Positions 34,201 to 41,500 of a stretch of 64,000 bases of DNA are shown piece by piece. The DNA is from an uncultured Pedosphaera sp. (GTDB taxonomy: Bacteria; Verrucomicrobiota; Verrucomicrobiia; Limisphaerales; Pedosphaeraceae). The number at the start of each line of letters is the position of its first letter. Within the stretch, counting starts at the first letter, position 1. Below the pieces are notes generated by a model. That model was not told the DNA's origin and made no database searches. It was given only the letters and a program-made list of their open reading frames with translations. The translations under genes were made by a program, and so were the position numbers. The stretch spans positions 186,001 to 250,000 of the forward strand of contig CAIXFN010000081.1 of assembly GCA_903918755.1 (NCBI GenBank), in the 5' to 3' direction.

Positions 34201-37012
34201 ACTGATCCCGGAGTTAAATCTTAACGCGACGACAAAGGGCGCACACGGCCTGACGAAAACCGGCCCGGGCACCCTGCTATTGGGCGGTACCAACAACTTC
34301 ACCGGTCCAGTGCAGGTGAATGCGGGAACGCTGGTGCTGGCAAACTCTACCGCGCTCGGCACCACCAATTTCGGCACCACGGTGAATGGCACGGCTATCC
34401 TCCAACTTAACGGGGTCAGTGTTACCAATATCGCCTTGAGCCTCAACGGCAACCATAACCACGGCCTGCTCGGTCCGGGAACCCTGACCGCTTCGGGTGG
34501 TTCGAATGCGTGGTCGGGTCCCATCACGCTGGTGGTTGATACGTCCATCTTCGTTCAGAACTCCAATGACGTCTTGAACCTGACCGGTTCCATCGGCGGA
34601 TCGGGCGGATTCGACCAGTGGGGTTTGGGCACGCTGATTTTGAGCGGTCCGACCCCCAACACCTATACCAATCTCACGCGGACGATGACCGGCTCGCTGC
34701 TGCTGGCCAAGACCGTGCCCAATGCGGCGATTCTCGGGCCGTTGTCACTCAGCGTCGGCGCTCCTCCCGGGATTGCCGCCAGCGCTCAAATGACCGGTCT
34801 CTTTCAGTTCGGCCCCGTCGCGCCCCTCACCGTTGGCGTCGGCGGGCGGTTTGACTTCAATGGTTTCTCGGGAAACATGGGCTCGCTCAATGGCGCGGGA
34901 AGCGTCTATTTGGAAGGCGCGACGCTGGGGGTTGGCAATGATCAGGCCGACTCCGCTTTTAGCGGTGGCCTTTTTGGCTCCGGCGGCCTCGACAAGTTCG
35001 GTGCGGGGAGGATGCGCCTCGCTGCGGGCAGCCTGATTCAAATTCCCGCCCTGACCGTGTGGAATGGCACCCTGGCAATGGATGCAACGGCTCCGACCAC
35101 GGCGGTTTACACAAAAGTCAACGGTGTTTTGAGCGGCAGTGGCACGGTCGGAAACCTGACGATTGACACGGGCGGCGTGGTGCAGCCAGGCGACCTGACG
35201 AAGCGCGGTACGTTAACTGTGAACGGCAATTTGGGCGCCAATTCGGCCGGTAGCTATGACTTCACGCTCAACGGACCAGTTCCCCAATTCAATTTCGGCA
35301 ACCTCTTGGTCCACGGGACAACCCACCTCGAGGGCAGATTGTCGATCGGGCTAGGCTTCCTGCCAACCGGCGGACAGCCGATCGATTTGATCCGGAACAG
35401 CACGCCCGTGTCGGGGACTTTTGCCGGGCTACCGGAAGGCGCCATCACCAACCTGAGCGGGTTGCCGTTCCAGATCAGTTACGTCGGCGGACCGGGCGGC
35501 CACGATGTGACGTTGACCGAGGTAAATCTCGGGGCCTCGGTCGCCGGACTTTCGTACCCGGGCGTCCGAGGCGCGACCAATCTGGCCCCCAATGATTGTC
35601 ACGACCTCTACCTGAGCGTGAGCAACAGCTCCGGCGCGCCGCTGACCAATCTGTTCGCCAGCTTGACCACAAGCAGTTCGGGCGTTGCGATCACGCAGCC
35701 CTACTCCGTGTATCCCACCATTCCCGCCGGCGGATTTGGGACCAATCTCACGCCCTTTCAGATTAGCCTGCTGCCGTCGTTCCTCTGCGGCCAGACGGTG
35801 CGCTACCAGTTGACTTTGTCCAACGCCACTTTCGGCCCGATGGAAATCTTCTCCGCCACGGCCCCCGGCGGCCAGTCGAACGGCGCGCCCGTCGAGTTTG
35901 CCAACCACAATGCCGCCACCCTGCCCGATGTTGGCACCACCGATATCCCGATCCTGGTAACCAATTTCAGCGGCATGGTCAGCGCCGTGACCGTGGCTTT
36001 GTTTGTGACGCACCCGTTTGACCAGGATTTGAGTTTTTACTTGATTGCGCCGAATGGAACCACGGTGCGCCTGGCCGGCAATGATGGTTCCAGTGGCCAT
36101 GATTTCGGGACTTTCTGCGGCACTAGCCAGCGCACCACCTTTTCTGACAGCGCCATCCTGTCAATCGACAACGGCCAGGCGCCATTTACCAATACCTACC
36201 GTCCGCAGCAACCACTCGCCGCCTTTTCGGGCATGTCCCCCGCGGCGGCCAATGGCCTCTGGACCCTGCGGATCGTGGATGGCTTTCCCGGCTCCGTCGG
36301 CGTATTTCGTTGCGCCGCGCTTTTTCTATCATCCGAAGTCTGTGGCACCGGGAGTGGCGCTTGCCTGCTGTGTCCCAACACCATCATCGCCGGAGCGTTG
36401 GACCCACTCAGCCCCACGCAAACCACCCTGACGCGTGTCGGGACCAACTCCATTTGCGGCTCCCTTCCGTTGTGCCCGGGTCCCGGCGAAAGTAATCAAT
36501 ACTATCAAGTCCATACGTTTCAAAACGGGCCGCAAGACGCCTGCATCACCGTCACTCTGCAGTCGTCGGCGGCGGATGTTTTCAGCGCGGCATATGCCCC
36601 TAATTTCAGCCCGACGGCGGTCTGCAGTGGTCTGATCGGCTTTTCCGGCGACAGCACGCTCAGTGGTTTCCTCACCAACGCGCCCTTCACCCGCACCTAT
36701 TCCTTCAATGTAACATCCAACGAGGTATTTGATGTGACGGTGAACGGCGTGGGCGGATCGTACGGACCCTATCAATTGAGCGTGACGGGCGGGAGTTGCG
36801 CGCCTTCCTTGCGCATCACTTCTGCGTCCTCAAGTAGGGTAGAACTCGACTGGCCGACCTCAGCTCCCGGCTACCGTTTGGAATTCAATTCCGGGCTGGC
36901 GGCCTCAAAATGGACCACGGTCACCAACCAACCCACCATCTTCGCCGGCCAATATTCCGTCACCAATGCCGCCACCGGCAGCGCCCGTTTCTTTCGTCTC
37001 TCCAAGCCCTGA
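31250..37012 (+). CDS. Giant autotransporter-associated beta-strand repeat protein with P-domain
   Basis: 1920 residues. Basic N-terminus, signal peptide (about 24-43, ending VLGA) and a TWSGASAGSSFWSDPANW start typical of PATR proteins. The body is built of repeats such as LTKTGLGMLSLAGLSTFTGP with VQVNAGTLAV, in three near-identical in-frame 272-residue units (816 bp). At about 1545-1695 lies a proprotein-convertase P-domain-like region (VTVALFVTHPFDQDLSFYLI, GNDGSSGHDFGTFCGT, NGLWTLRIVDGFPG). The last 60 residues end in GSARFFRLSKP, like the RFYR tail of the 1582-7227 protein. No C-terminal membrane barrel is seen, so secretion by another route is likely. Role unknown; adhesin or surface layer are options. 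Confidence 0.85.
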   Translation: MTPLPTADRAADRWSNARRVRRAAIAWLPIFLLAGMATQVLGATRTWSGASAGSSFWSDPANWVGSVAPATGDSLVFPASAARLNNVNDYAAGTVLGSITFTGAGYALSGANTLALTNGISAKNATLANQIGFPLQLNAAQIFATTAAANSLSFNGSISLNGFDLTFNVLGALNASGGITGTGNVNKTGSGSLTLSGANAFGGITTVQAGTLFVQHPQALGASGSGTVVISGAQLDISGVSVANESLALNDGAILSVVATGSGTWSGPIVLNGTVNFQAQSGHSLTCSGVISGPGGLTLNGGTIYLIGGSGNSYLGTTLVASGTVMLNKSIGTSIPSGPLIIGDGVGGPGTAVVREANSSDLGSMVPITINRSGLLDLNGFSDVCGALTLNGGGVTTGSGNLSLNGNLLVNGSPTSQSYFSGNLHLTLTPAIDVETVTNALVPEFLLNASISGNFGFNKSGLGTLSLAGLNSFTGPVQVNTGTLAVNHPLALGATNSGTTVSSNAILQVNAAVPAEPLTLNDGAILSVATNVTGGSWGGTIVLNGTAAITPGVGQSFTSSGVISGSGGLTLRGGTNYLFGGSGNTYAGTTWVASGTVILNKSVGTAIPSGPLIIGDGVGGPGTAVVREANSSDIGSTVPITINRSGLLDLTGFSDVCGALTLNGGGVTTGSGNLSLSGNLLVNGSPTSQSYFSGNLHLTLTPTIDVETVANALVPEFLLNASINGNFGLTKTGLGMLSLAGLSTFTGPVQVNAGTLAVNHPLALGATNSGTTVSSNAILQVNATVPAEPLTLNDGAIVTVSTSVTGGSWGGTIVLNGTAALTPGVGQSFTCSGLISGSGGLTLRGGTNYLFGGSGNTYAGTTWVASGTVIMNKTVGTAIPSGPLIIGDGVGGPGTAVVREANSSDIGATVPININHSGLLDLTGFMDLCGSLTLNGGGITTGSGALSPGGGILVNGSTNSQSFISGNLNLPTSPTIDVETVSNALIPELNLNATTKGAHGLTKTGPGTLLLGGTNNFTGPVQVNAGTLVLANSTALGTTNFGTTVNGTAILQLNGVSVTNIALSLNGNHNHGLLGPGTLTASGGSNAWSGPITLVVDTSIFVQNSNDVLNLTGSIGGSGGFDQWGLGTLILSGPTPNTYTNLTRTMTGSLLLAKTVPNAAILGPLSLSVGAPPGIAASAQMTGLFQFGPVAPLTVGVGGRFDFNGFSGNMGSLNGAGSVYLEGATLGVGNDQADSAFSGGLFGSGGLDKFGAGRMRLAAGSLIQIPALTVWNGTLAMDATAPTTAVYTKVNGVLSGSGTVGNLTIDTGGVVQPGDLTKRGTLTVNGNLGANSAGSYDFTLNGPVPQFNFGNLLVHGTTHLEGRLSIGLGFLPTGGQPIDLIRNSTPVSGTFAGLPEGAITNLSGLPFQISYVGGPGGHDVTLTEVNLGASVAGLSYPGVRGATNLAPNDCHDLYLSVSNSSGAPLTNLFASLTTSSSGVAITQPYSVYPTIPAGGFGTNLTPFQISLLPSFLCGQTVRYQLTLSNATFGPMEIFSATAPGGQSNGAPVEFANHNAATLPDVGTTDIPILVTNFSGMVSAVTVALFVTHPFDQDLSFYLIAPNGTTVRLAGNDGSSGHDFGTFCGTSQRTTFSDSAILSIDNGQAPFTNTYRPQQPLAAFSGMSPAAANGLWTLRIVDGFPGSVGVFRCAALFLSSEVCGTGSGACLLCPNTIIAGALDPLSPTQTTLTRVGTNSICGSLPLCPGPGESNQYYQVHTFQNGPQDACITVTLQSSAADVFSAAYAPNFSPTAVCSGLIGFSGDSTLSGFLTNAPFTRTYSFNVTSNEVFDVTVNGVGGSYGPYQLSVTGGSCAPSLRITSASSSRVELDWPTSAPGYRLEFNSGLAASKWTTVTNQPTIFAGQYSVTNAATGSARFFRLSKP
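31850..34297 (+). repeat. Tandem in-frame repeat, three units of 816 bp
   Basis: The same sequence recurs at an exact 816-bp offset. For example the CGTG of the NKS/NKT-coding segment lies at 32221, 33037 and 33853, and the GGCGACGGCG(T/G)(T/G)GGCGGAC segment recurs near 32277, 33093 and 33909. The distance is divisible by 3, so the frame is kept. Unit borders are approximate; a diverged fourth start is visible near 34300. Confidence 0.9.
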
Positions 37013-37029
37013 GCCAGGCGATCCACGCC

Positions 37030-37107
37030 TCCTGAGCCCCATTCGGGGCGCCATGTTTATAGCCCGTGGCCAGATAAGTACAAAAGCTCCGTAGGAGCGA
37101 CACATGT
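37030..37107. repeat. Dispersed repeat, copy 2 (downstream of the giant repeat protein)
   Basis: Same orientation as copy 1: TCCTGAGCCCCATTCGGGGC, then GCCATGTTTATAGCCCGTGGCCAG, with a complete GCTCCGTAGGAGC hairpin that is degenerate in copy 1. Begins 18 nt after the stop of the giant gene. Downstream, at 37236-37266, is a short degenerate repeat (CCTGTTCAT / CCTGTCAAT / CCTGTCCAT). Confidence 0.7.
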
Positions 37108-37295
37108 CCGGTGTTCGTTTCTATAGCGGGACCCAAATTCAACAAACTTCCGAAAACCCTCAGTTCCTCCTGTTCGGTTTTCCGCGAAACCCTGCCGCCC
37201 CTCTGGCTGAGCGTTTCCCCTCCCACTTCCCCCCTCCATCCTGTTCATCCTGTCAATCCTGTCCATTTTTTAGTCCCCCACCCACCGCCCCCCCT

Positions 37296-38336
37296 TCACC
37301 TCGTGTTACGTTCCAGCAACCGCCACAACCACGGCCAGCGCGGCACCCCGCGCACCAGTAACTCCGGCACCATCGGCATAAAAAGGACTTGCTGCAACCG
37401 CCACGCCCACGCCAACCGCCGCGCAAATCGCGCATCACAATCCCGCGCCACCGCTTGCCGCGCTTCGGTCCAACCCATCTCCCCCGCACTCCACGCCGCC
37501 AGCGGCCCTATCGCTACTTCGGCGGATTCAAACGCCATCGACATCCCGTTCCCCGTCACCGGCGGGATCATGGTGATGCTATCTCCCACCGAACATTCCT
37601 CCGTTTGCTCCGCCCGCCGGGGACGCAACGACAGCCCCGCGACGGAACAGAAGGAGGCCTCGTCAAAGCCCGCTCCCGCCAACCGTTCCCGGAGTTGCGA
37701 GCCATCCAGTCCGCGCAATGCCTCTTCCCACCGCACCGGCGCGGAGCCAGCTCCCGCCCGTCGCCGAAAGATGCCGCAAATATTCACTTCCCCCTGGCCG
37801 AGGGAGCTGATTCCCACATAACCACCGGGAGCCAGGTGCATTTCCAAATCCGCCTGGAGCGGAACATTCCGAGCGTGGATCTTCAGCCCCAACCACTGCC
37901 AGCGACCGCCCCCCGGCGCGAGCCGCCGTCCCGTGGCCCGCACCCAGCCTTCGGTCCCGACCCCATCACGCCACCGGTCCCCCTCCCGCAATTCCCCGCC
38001 GAGCCGGCGAAATTCCCGCGCCAGCACCGCGTCCAGCGCATACCGCGAAATCGCCAGTGCCGGCTCCGCCAGGGTTTGTGTGGGTGCCTGGGCGCGCGGC
38101 GAATGAAACCGGGTGGTCCGGGCGGTCACCGCCCCGGCCGCCATCACGGGTTGGAGCAAGCCCAATCGGACCAGCGTCTCCCGGCCCCGGCCGCTGATAA
38201 ATTCACCGCACACCCGGTGCCGCGGATAGCTGCCCGCCTCCCGGATCATCACCGGCACCCCCTGCTGCCGCAGCCCGATCCCGAGCGTCAAACCCGCCAA
38301 CCCACCACCCACGATCGTAATCGGTTTGCGGCTCAT
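37296..38336 (-). CDS. FAD-dependent oxidoreductase (geranylgeranyl-reductase/hydroxylase-like)
   Basis: 346 residues. N-terminal dinucleotide fold ITIVGGGLAGLTLGIGLRQQ, then HRVCGEFISGRGRETLVRLG, typical of geranylgeranyl-reductase-like flavoproteins, and the second FAD motif near VGDSITMIPPVTGNGMSMAF. The product would be a soluble flavoenzyme that oxidises, reduces or hydroxylates a lipid-like substrate. It is the third gene of a type III PKS, methyltransferase and flavoprotein set (4 nt after the methyltransferase), which points to tailoring of the polyketide, as SrsC does in the Streptomyces srs operon. The exact reaction is not shown by sequence. Confidence 0.85.
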   Translation of the reverse strand: MSRKPITIVGGGLAGLTLGIGLRQQGVPVMIREAGSYPRHRVCGEFISGRGRETLVRLGLLQPVMAAGAVTARTTRFHSPRAQAPTQTLAEPALAISRYALDAVLAREFRRLGGELREGDRWRDGVGTEGWVRATGRRLAPGGGRWQWLGLKIHARNVPLQADLEMHLAPGGYVGISSLGQGEVNICGIFRRRAGAGSAPVRWEEALRGLDGSQLRERLAGAGFDEASFCSVAGLSLRPRRAEQTEECSVGDSITMIPPVTGNGMSMAFESAEVAIGPLAAWSAGEMGWTEARQAVARDCDARFARRLAWAWRLQQVLFMPMVPELLVRGVPRWPWLWRLLERNTR

Positions 38337-38339
38337 GGC

Positions 38340-39038
38340 TCAAATCCCGTCTGCGCGCACCGCCACAAAAGCATGACTGAAAAGCCGCGCGCCCTCTTCC
38401 CGCAGCCGCCATTCCGGTCCCACCGGCCATAACCCCGACAACTCGGTCCCCACAAAACCGGCGCGCACACTGACCACTGCATCGTGCCGCGTCACGTCAT
38501 TGCAACCGATGCATCCCAGCAGACGGCTGGCCGCGAGGGCCACGGCCGAGCGCCGGGGTTCACAGACCGCCAGGAGCTTGGTCCGCCGCGCTGCCAGGGC
38601 CAAAAGCTCCGCCAGCGAACCCGGTTGAAAATGATGTAGGAACAAATTGGCCACGAGGATATCGGTCTGCGCCTCCGGCCGCTCCAGCCAGTCAAACACA
38701 TCGGCCGTAATCACTTCCACGGTCCAGCCGAGCGCTCCAAACGCCGCCCGCGTTTCCGGGCGCACCGCCTCCCGGCGATCCAGCAACCCCACGGACACTC
38801 CCGGCCAGCGGGGCGCCAACCGCCGTGCCAGTTCCAGCAGCAACCGCCCATCCCCCGCCCCCAACTCCACCACCCGCCGGGGTGGCCTCCCGGCCGTCGC
38901 GTCCCCAATCAAGCGACCAAGTATCCCCACATTGCCCATGATGCGATTGATGCGGGTCAAATCCCGGCGCGAACCGACCGCCCGCGGATCCTCCGCCGGC
39001 AGTTCATCCAGCCATTCCGGTTCCACCCGGCGTTTCAT
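38340..39038 (-). CDS. Class I SAM-dependent methyltransferase
   Basis: 232 residues from the ATG at 39038, which overlaps the polyketide synthase stop by 4 nt (ATGA). SAM-binding motif I is VVELGAGDGRLLLELARRL, with motif II-like acidic residue in VGLLDRRE, ITADVFDWL and the post-motif DILVANLFLHHFQPGSLAELL, as in class I methyltransferases acting on small molecules. The acceptor is probably the product of the adjacent type III polyketide synthase (O- or C-methylation). It is unrelated in fold to the membrane methyltransferases SrsB/BpsB of comparable operons. Confidence 0.85.
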   Translation of the reverse strand: MKRRVEPEWLDELPAEDPRAVGSRRDLTRINRIMGNVGILGRLIGDATAGRPPRRVVELGAGDGRLLLELARRLAPRWPGVSVGLLDRREAVRPETRAAFGALGWTVEVITADVFDWLERPEAQTDILVANLFLHHFQPGSLAELLALAARRTKLLAVCEPRRSAVALAASRLLGCIGCNDVTRHDAVVSVRAGFVGTELSGLWPVGPEWRLREEGARLFSHAFVAVRADGI

Positions 39039-40123
39039 TCCGCAGCCGCCCCCGCTTGATCCACCGCCAGGAGTGTCCCATGACAACTGAATCCCGCGCC
39101 AAAAGAACCCATCCACCAGGTCCCCGGCGGTGCGCCCCCCGCGAGGGCCCGCTCCAGGGCAAAGTAAACACAGGGGCTGCTGATATTGCCAAAATCCCGC
39201 AGCACCTCCGCGCTCCAACGGGTGTCCTCCGCGGACAGCCCAAAGCGTTCCTGCAACGCCAGCAAAACTTCGCGACCACCCGCGTGCCAGATCCAGGCCG
39301 CAATGTCCGCCTGCCGCAGTCCCGCCTCCGCCAGCATGCGCTCCACCAGGGCCCCCGAATGCCGGGCCGCCAATTCCGGCACTTCGGGACTGAGGATGTT
39401 CCGCAACATCCCGTGGCGTTGTTCAAACCGCAGCAATTCACGGTCCTCCGGCGCCAAAGCCGTCCCCGCCGCGCGCCATTCCACCCGCCGACCACTCGGG
39501 CCCGCCTCCGGGGCCAGCACTGCCGCGCCCGCGCCATCGCCGAACAGACACGCGCTGATCAATACTCCCGGGTCATCATCCAGGTACAGCGCCGCACTGC
39601 AAATCTCCACGCACACCGACAACACCCGGCGACAACGTCCCGCCGCGATCAGCGCTTCCCCCGTCCGCAGATTCGGCAACGCCGCGCCGCACCCCTGCCC
39701 CACCAGGTCCAAGCCCAGAACGTCCGCCCGCAAGCCCAGCAACTCACTCACATAACTCGTCAACCCCGGACAAAGATACCCTGTGCAAGTGCTGATGATG
39801 AGACCATCGATTTCCTCCGCCGCACAACCGGCCGACCGCAACGCCTTCCCTGCCGCCGCCGCCGCCAGGGCCGGCGCGTGCCGCGCAAATCGCGCGTGCA
39901 GGGTGTCCGGATCCAGGGCAAACACGTCGTGCAACGAGTCGAGGGACAAATGCCGTGACTCAATCCCATTCCCGCCCCCCAGCACCTTGCGCAAAATCGA
40001 CCGCGACCGCGCCGACAGCCCGGCAAACTGCGGCGCCGCCTGGAGCGCAACCCATCCCTCGCTTTGTTTGTAGCGATTGACCGGCACCGCGGTTCCCAGA
40101 CCTGTGATAAACATGGCGGACAA
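39035..40123 (-). CDS. Type III polyketide synthase (chalcone/stilbene synthase-like)
   Basis: 362 residues. Catalytic triad visible: Cys145 in GQGCGAALPN, His280 in WIWHAGG and Asn313 in DFGNISSP; thiolase-type N-terminal half with LIISTCTGYLCPGLT and C-terminal GSFGAGFSCHG. Homodimeric enzymes of this family extend an acyl-CoA starter with malonyl-CoA and cyclise it to resorcinols, pyrones or similar phenolics. Bacterial relatives next to a methyltransferase and a flavoprotein make methylated phenolic lipids. It is the first gene of a coupled three-gene operon. Starter length and ring type cannot be read from the sequence. Confidence 0.93.
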   Translation of the reverse strand: MSAMFITGLGTAVPVNRYKQSEGWVALQAAPQFAGLSARSRSILRKVLGGGNGIESRHLSLDSLHDVFALDPDTLHARFARHAPALAAAAAGKALRSAGCAAEEIDGLIISTCTGYLCPGLTSYVSELLGLRADVLGLDLVGQGCGAALPNLRTGEALIAAGRCRRVLSVCVEICSAALYLDDDPGVLISACLFGDGAGAAVLAPEAGPSGRRVEWRAAGTALAPEDRELLRFEQRHGMLRNILSPEVPELAARHSGALVERMLAEAGLRQADIAAWIWHAGGREVLLALQERFGLSAEDTRWSAEVLRDFGNISSPCVYFALERALAGGAPPGTWWMGSFGAGFSCHGTLLAVDQAGAAAE

Positions 40124-40316
40124 TAGTCTGCCCGGAACAGAAAAGCGATCAACTGCTTAGCCATGGGGGAAATCCCCCCCACCGTGAAATCTGAGTCAAC
40201 CATGCCAGCCGGGCTACTTTCCAGTCACCACCGTTCAGGCAATCCCCCAGTGGTGGTTCGAGCCGAGGCGAAGAACTCGTGAACAAAGAGGGATTTGCAC
40301 CATTCTCACCCGGCGC

Positions 40317-40345
40317 TTGGCATTAATAACGCATCGCGTTATTAT
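40317..40345 (+). promoter_or_regulatory. higA promoter with operator palindrome in the spacer
   Basis: -35 TTGGCA (40317-40322), 17-nt spacer, -10 TATTAT (40340-40345), each 5 of 6. A perfect palindrome TAATAACGC-ATC-GCGTTATTA (40324-40344) fills the spacer and overlaps the -10, the position expected for a self-repressing HigA-type antitoxin. The ATG is at 40368. The remaining 190 bp to the polyketide synthase gene hold no recognised gene. Confidence 0.75.
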
Positions 40346-40367
40346 ATGATCAGGATCATCACTGATC

Positions 40368-40652
40368 ATGAAAAGCGATTTATTGAGCAACATCACGCCG
40401 GGGGAAATCCTGGTCGAGGAGTTTCTCCGGCCCATGGATATCACCCAATACCGGCTGGCGAAAGACCTTGGCGTGCCGCCACGTCGCATCAACGAAATTG
40501 TCAAAGGCCAGCGGGCCATTACGGCGGACACCGCCCTGCGCCTGGGGCGCTATTTCCGCATGGCTCCCGAATTCTGGCTGAACCTGCAAACTCATTATGA
40601 TTTGGAGCGGGAACAGGAGCAACCAAATGAAGACGATCCATGCGGTTTATGA
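40368..40652 (+). CDS. higA: HigA-family addiction-module antitoxin (orphan)
   Basis: 94 residues. XRE-type HTH protein with the HigA signature: ITPGEILVEEFLRPMDITQY, RLAKDLGVPPRRINEIVKG, QRAITADTALRLGRYFRMAP and EFWLNLQTHYDL. It should bind the palindrome in its own promoter. In most loci the HigB toxin gene lies directly upstream in the same operon; here the promoter sits immediately before higA and no toxin frame is found in the preceding 244 bp or downstream. It is therefore an orphan antitoxin or part of a decayed module. Overlaps the next gene by 26 nt. Confidence 0.9.
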   Translation: MKSDLLSNITPGEILVEEFLRPMDITQYRLAKDLGVPPRRINEIVKGQRAITADTALRLGRYFRMAPEFWLNLQTHYDLEREQEQPNEDDPCGL

Positions 40653-40902
40653 GCACGGGGTATTTCGCCCTCTGGAGACCGTCGAACTGCCGGAGCGCGC
40701 GGAAGTGGAATTTGAGCCTCGCCCAGTGAGCGGGAAGCAAGAAACTTGGCGCGAATTGGACGGCCTTTACGCGATCCTGGTTAGCTCTACCATCTGGAGC
40801 AAAGACATCAAATCTTCTCCCGGACTTGTCCCAACGATTCCAGTCGTGACAGCCAATTGCCAAAATGAGGGCATTTGGCCCGCAAATTGTTCAGACCGAT
40901 AG
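40627..40902 (+). CDS. DUF104/AF2212-type antitoxin, 3' end replaced (chimeric)
   Basis: 91 residues from the ATG at 40627. The first 50 match the DUF104 antitoxin family (MKTIHAVYEHGVFRPLETVE, then LPERAEVEFEPR, ELDGLYAIL). Family members normally continue with a short charged tail such as RY-x-T-G-x-x-D-x-A-x-R-H-N-E. Here the reading frame runs instead into unrelated sequence that is antisense to the end of the DUF4276 gene (from 40808). The join near 40775-40807 looks like the edge of an insertion that removed the original 3' end. The translated tail is probably not functional. No PIN toxin gene is present. Confidence 0.6.
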   Translation: MKTIHAVYEHGVFRPLETVELPERAEVEFEPRPVSGKQETWRELDGLYAILVSSTIWSKDIKSSPGLVPTIPVVTANCQNEGIWPANCSDR

Positions 40903-41500
40903 CCGCTGCTGCTGGAGCGCCAACCCGTACTTTATTCCGTTCATAAATCGGGACATGACGAATAATTCGCTTGCTTGGGGCGGTCGTGGGTCCTTCATTA
41001 ATCTGTTCCGGGGCCAAGCCGTAAACCTCCTTGCTCAGCGCACTGATGCCCGAGGCGGAATTGGCAATGCGCCTCTCCAATTCGGCCAAATCGCAATAGA
41101 GCAAGGCTTCAAACTCGTGCAATTGGATAAAAGGAAAGAACCGTGGCTCGTTAAATTCAGCGAGCAAGGCATTTTCCAAAACATTAACGCGTTCAACCGG
41201 GTGCGATTTCTTGCCGGCTTCTACCCAGCCGGGAAATTGCGGGGGTAAAGCATACAAATCGACCATCGTGGTAAATCTTGCTTCCGCATTCCGGTCCTCC
41301 TTTATCAACCTACCTACGTCCCCGCGGATTTTTTCAAAGTCCAGAATTCCGCCGCGTTTGCCCAATTTACGATTCGTGACCACCACGCGGGAGCGAACTT
41401 CCACAGAATAACCGGCCAGATGTGGTTTCAATGCGCGGTCGGCAAATTCCTTTTCGGCCTGTCCCTCGACCGTTATGTAAAGCCGTATCCACTTACTCAC
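40808..41500 (-). CDS. DUF4276 family protein (TOPRIM-like nuclease candidate)
   Basis: 230 residues. It starts with RLYITVEGQAEKEFADRALK, in which the VEG-x-(A/T)-E-x-x-F acidic motif matches the TOPRIM-like DUF4276/DUF4435 group. TTMVDLYALPPQFPGW supplies the second acidic motif (D-x-Y), and FPFIQLHEFEALLYCDLAEL is the strongly conserved HEFEALLF block of DUF4276. The start overlaps the ATPase stop by 4 nt. In OLD- and PARIS-like defence systems an ABC-type ATPase works with a TOPRIM nuclease, fused or split; this pair has the split arrangement. Defence function is inferred. Confidence 0.85.
   Translation of the reverse strand: MSKWIRLYITVEGQAEKEFADRALKPHLAGYSVEVRSRVVVTNRKLGKRGGILDFEKIRGDVGRLIKEDRNAEARFTTMVDLYALPPQFPGWVEAGKKSHPVERVNVLENALLAEFNEPRFFPFIQLHEFEALLYCDLAELERRIANSASGISALSKEVYGLAPEQINEGPTTAPSKRIIRHVPIYERNKVRVGAPAAAAIGLNNLRAKCPHFGNWLSRLESLGQVREKI

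Noticed and set aside
31250-37012. Classical type V autotransporter
   Set aside because: The passenger-type repeats are there, but no C-terminal 12-strand barrel; the protein ends in an Ig-like RFFR tail.
40124-40367. HigB toxin gene upstream of higA
   Set aside because: No frame with HigB motifs could be found on either strand; the promoter and operator occupy the end of the gap.
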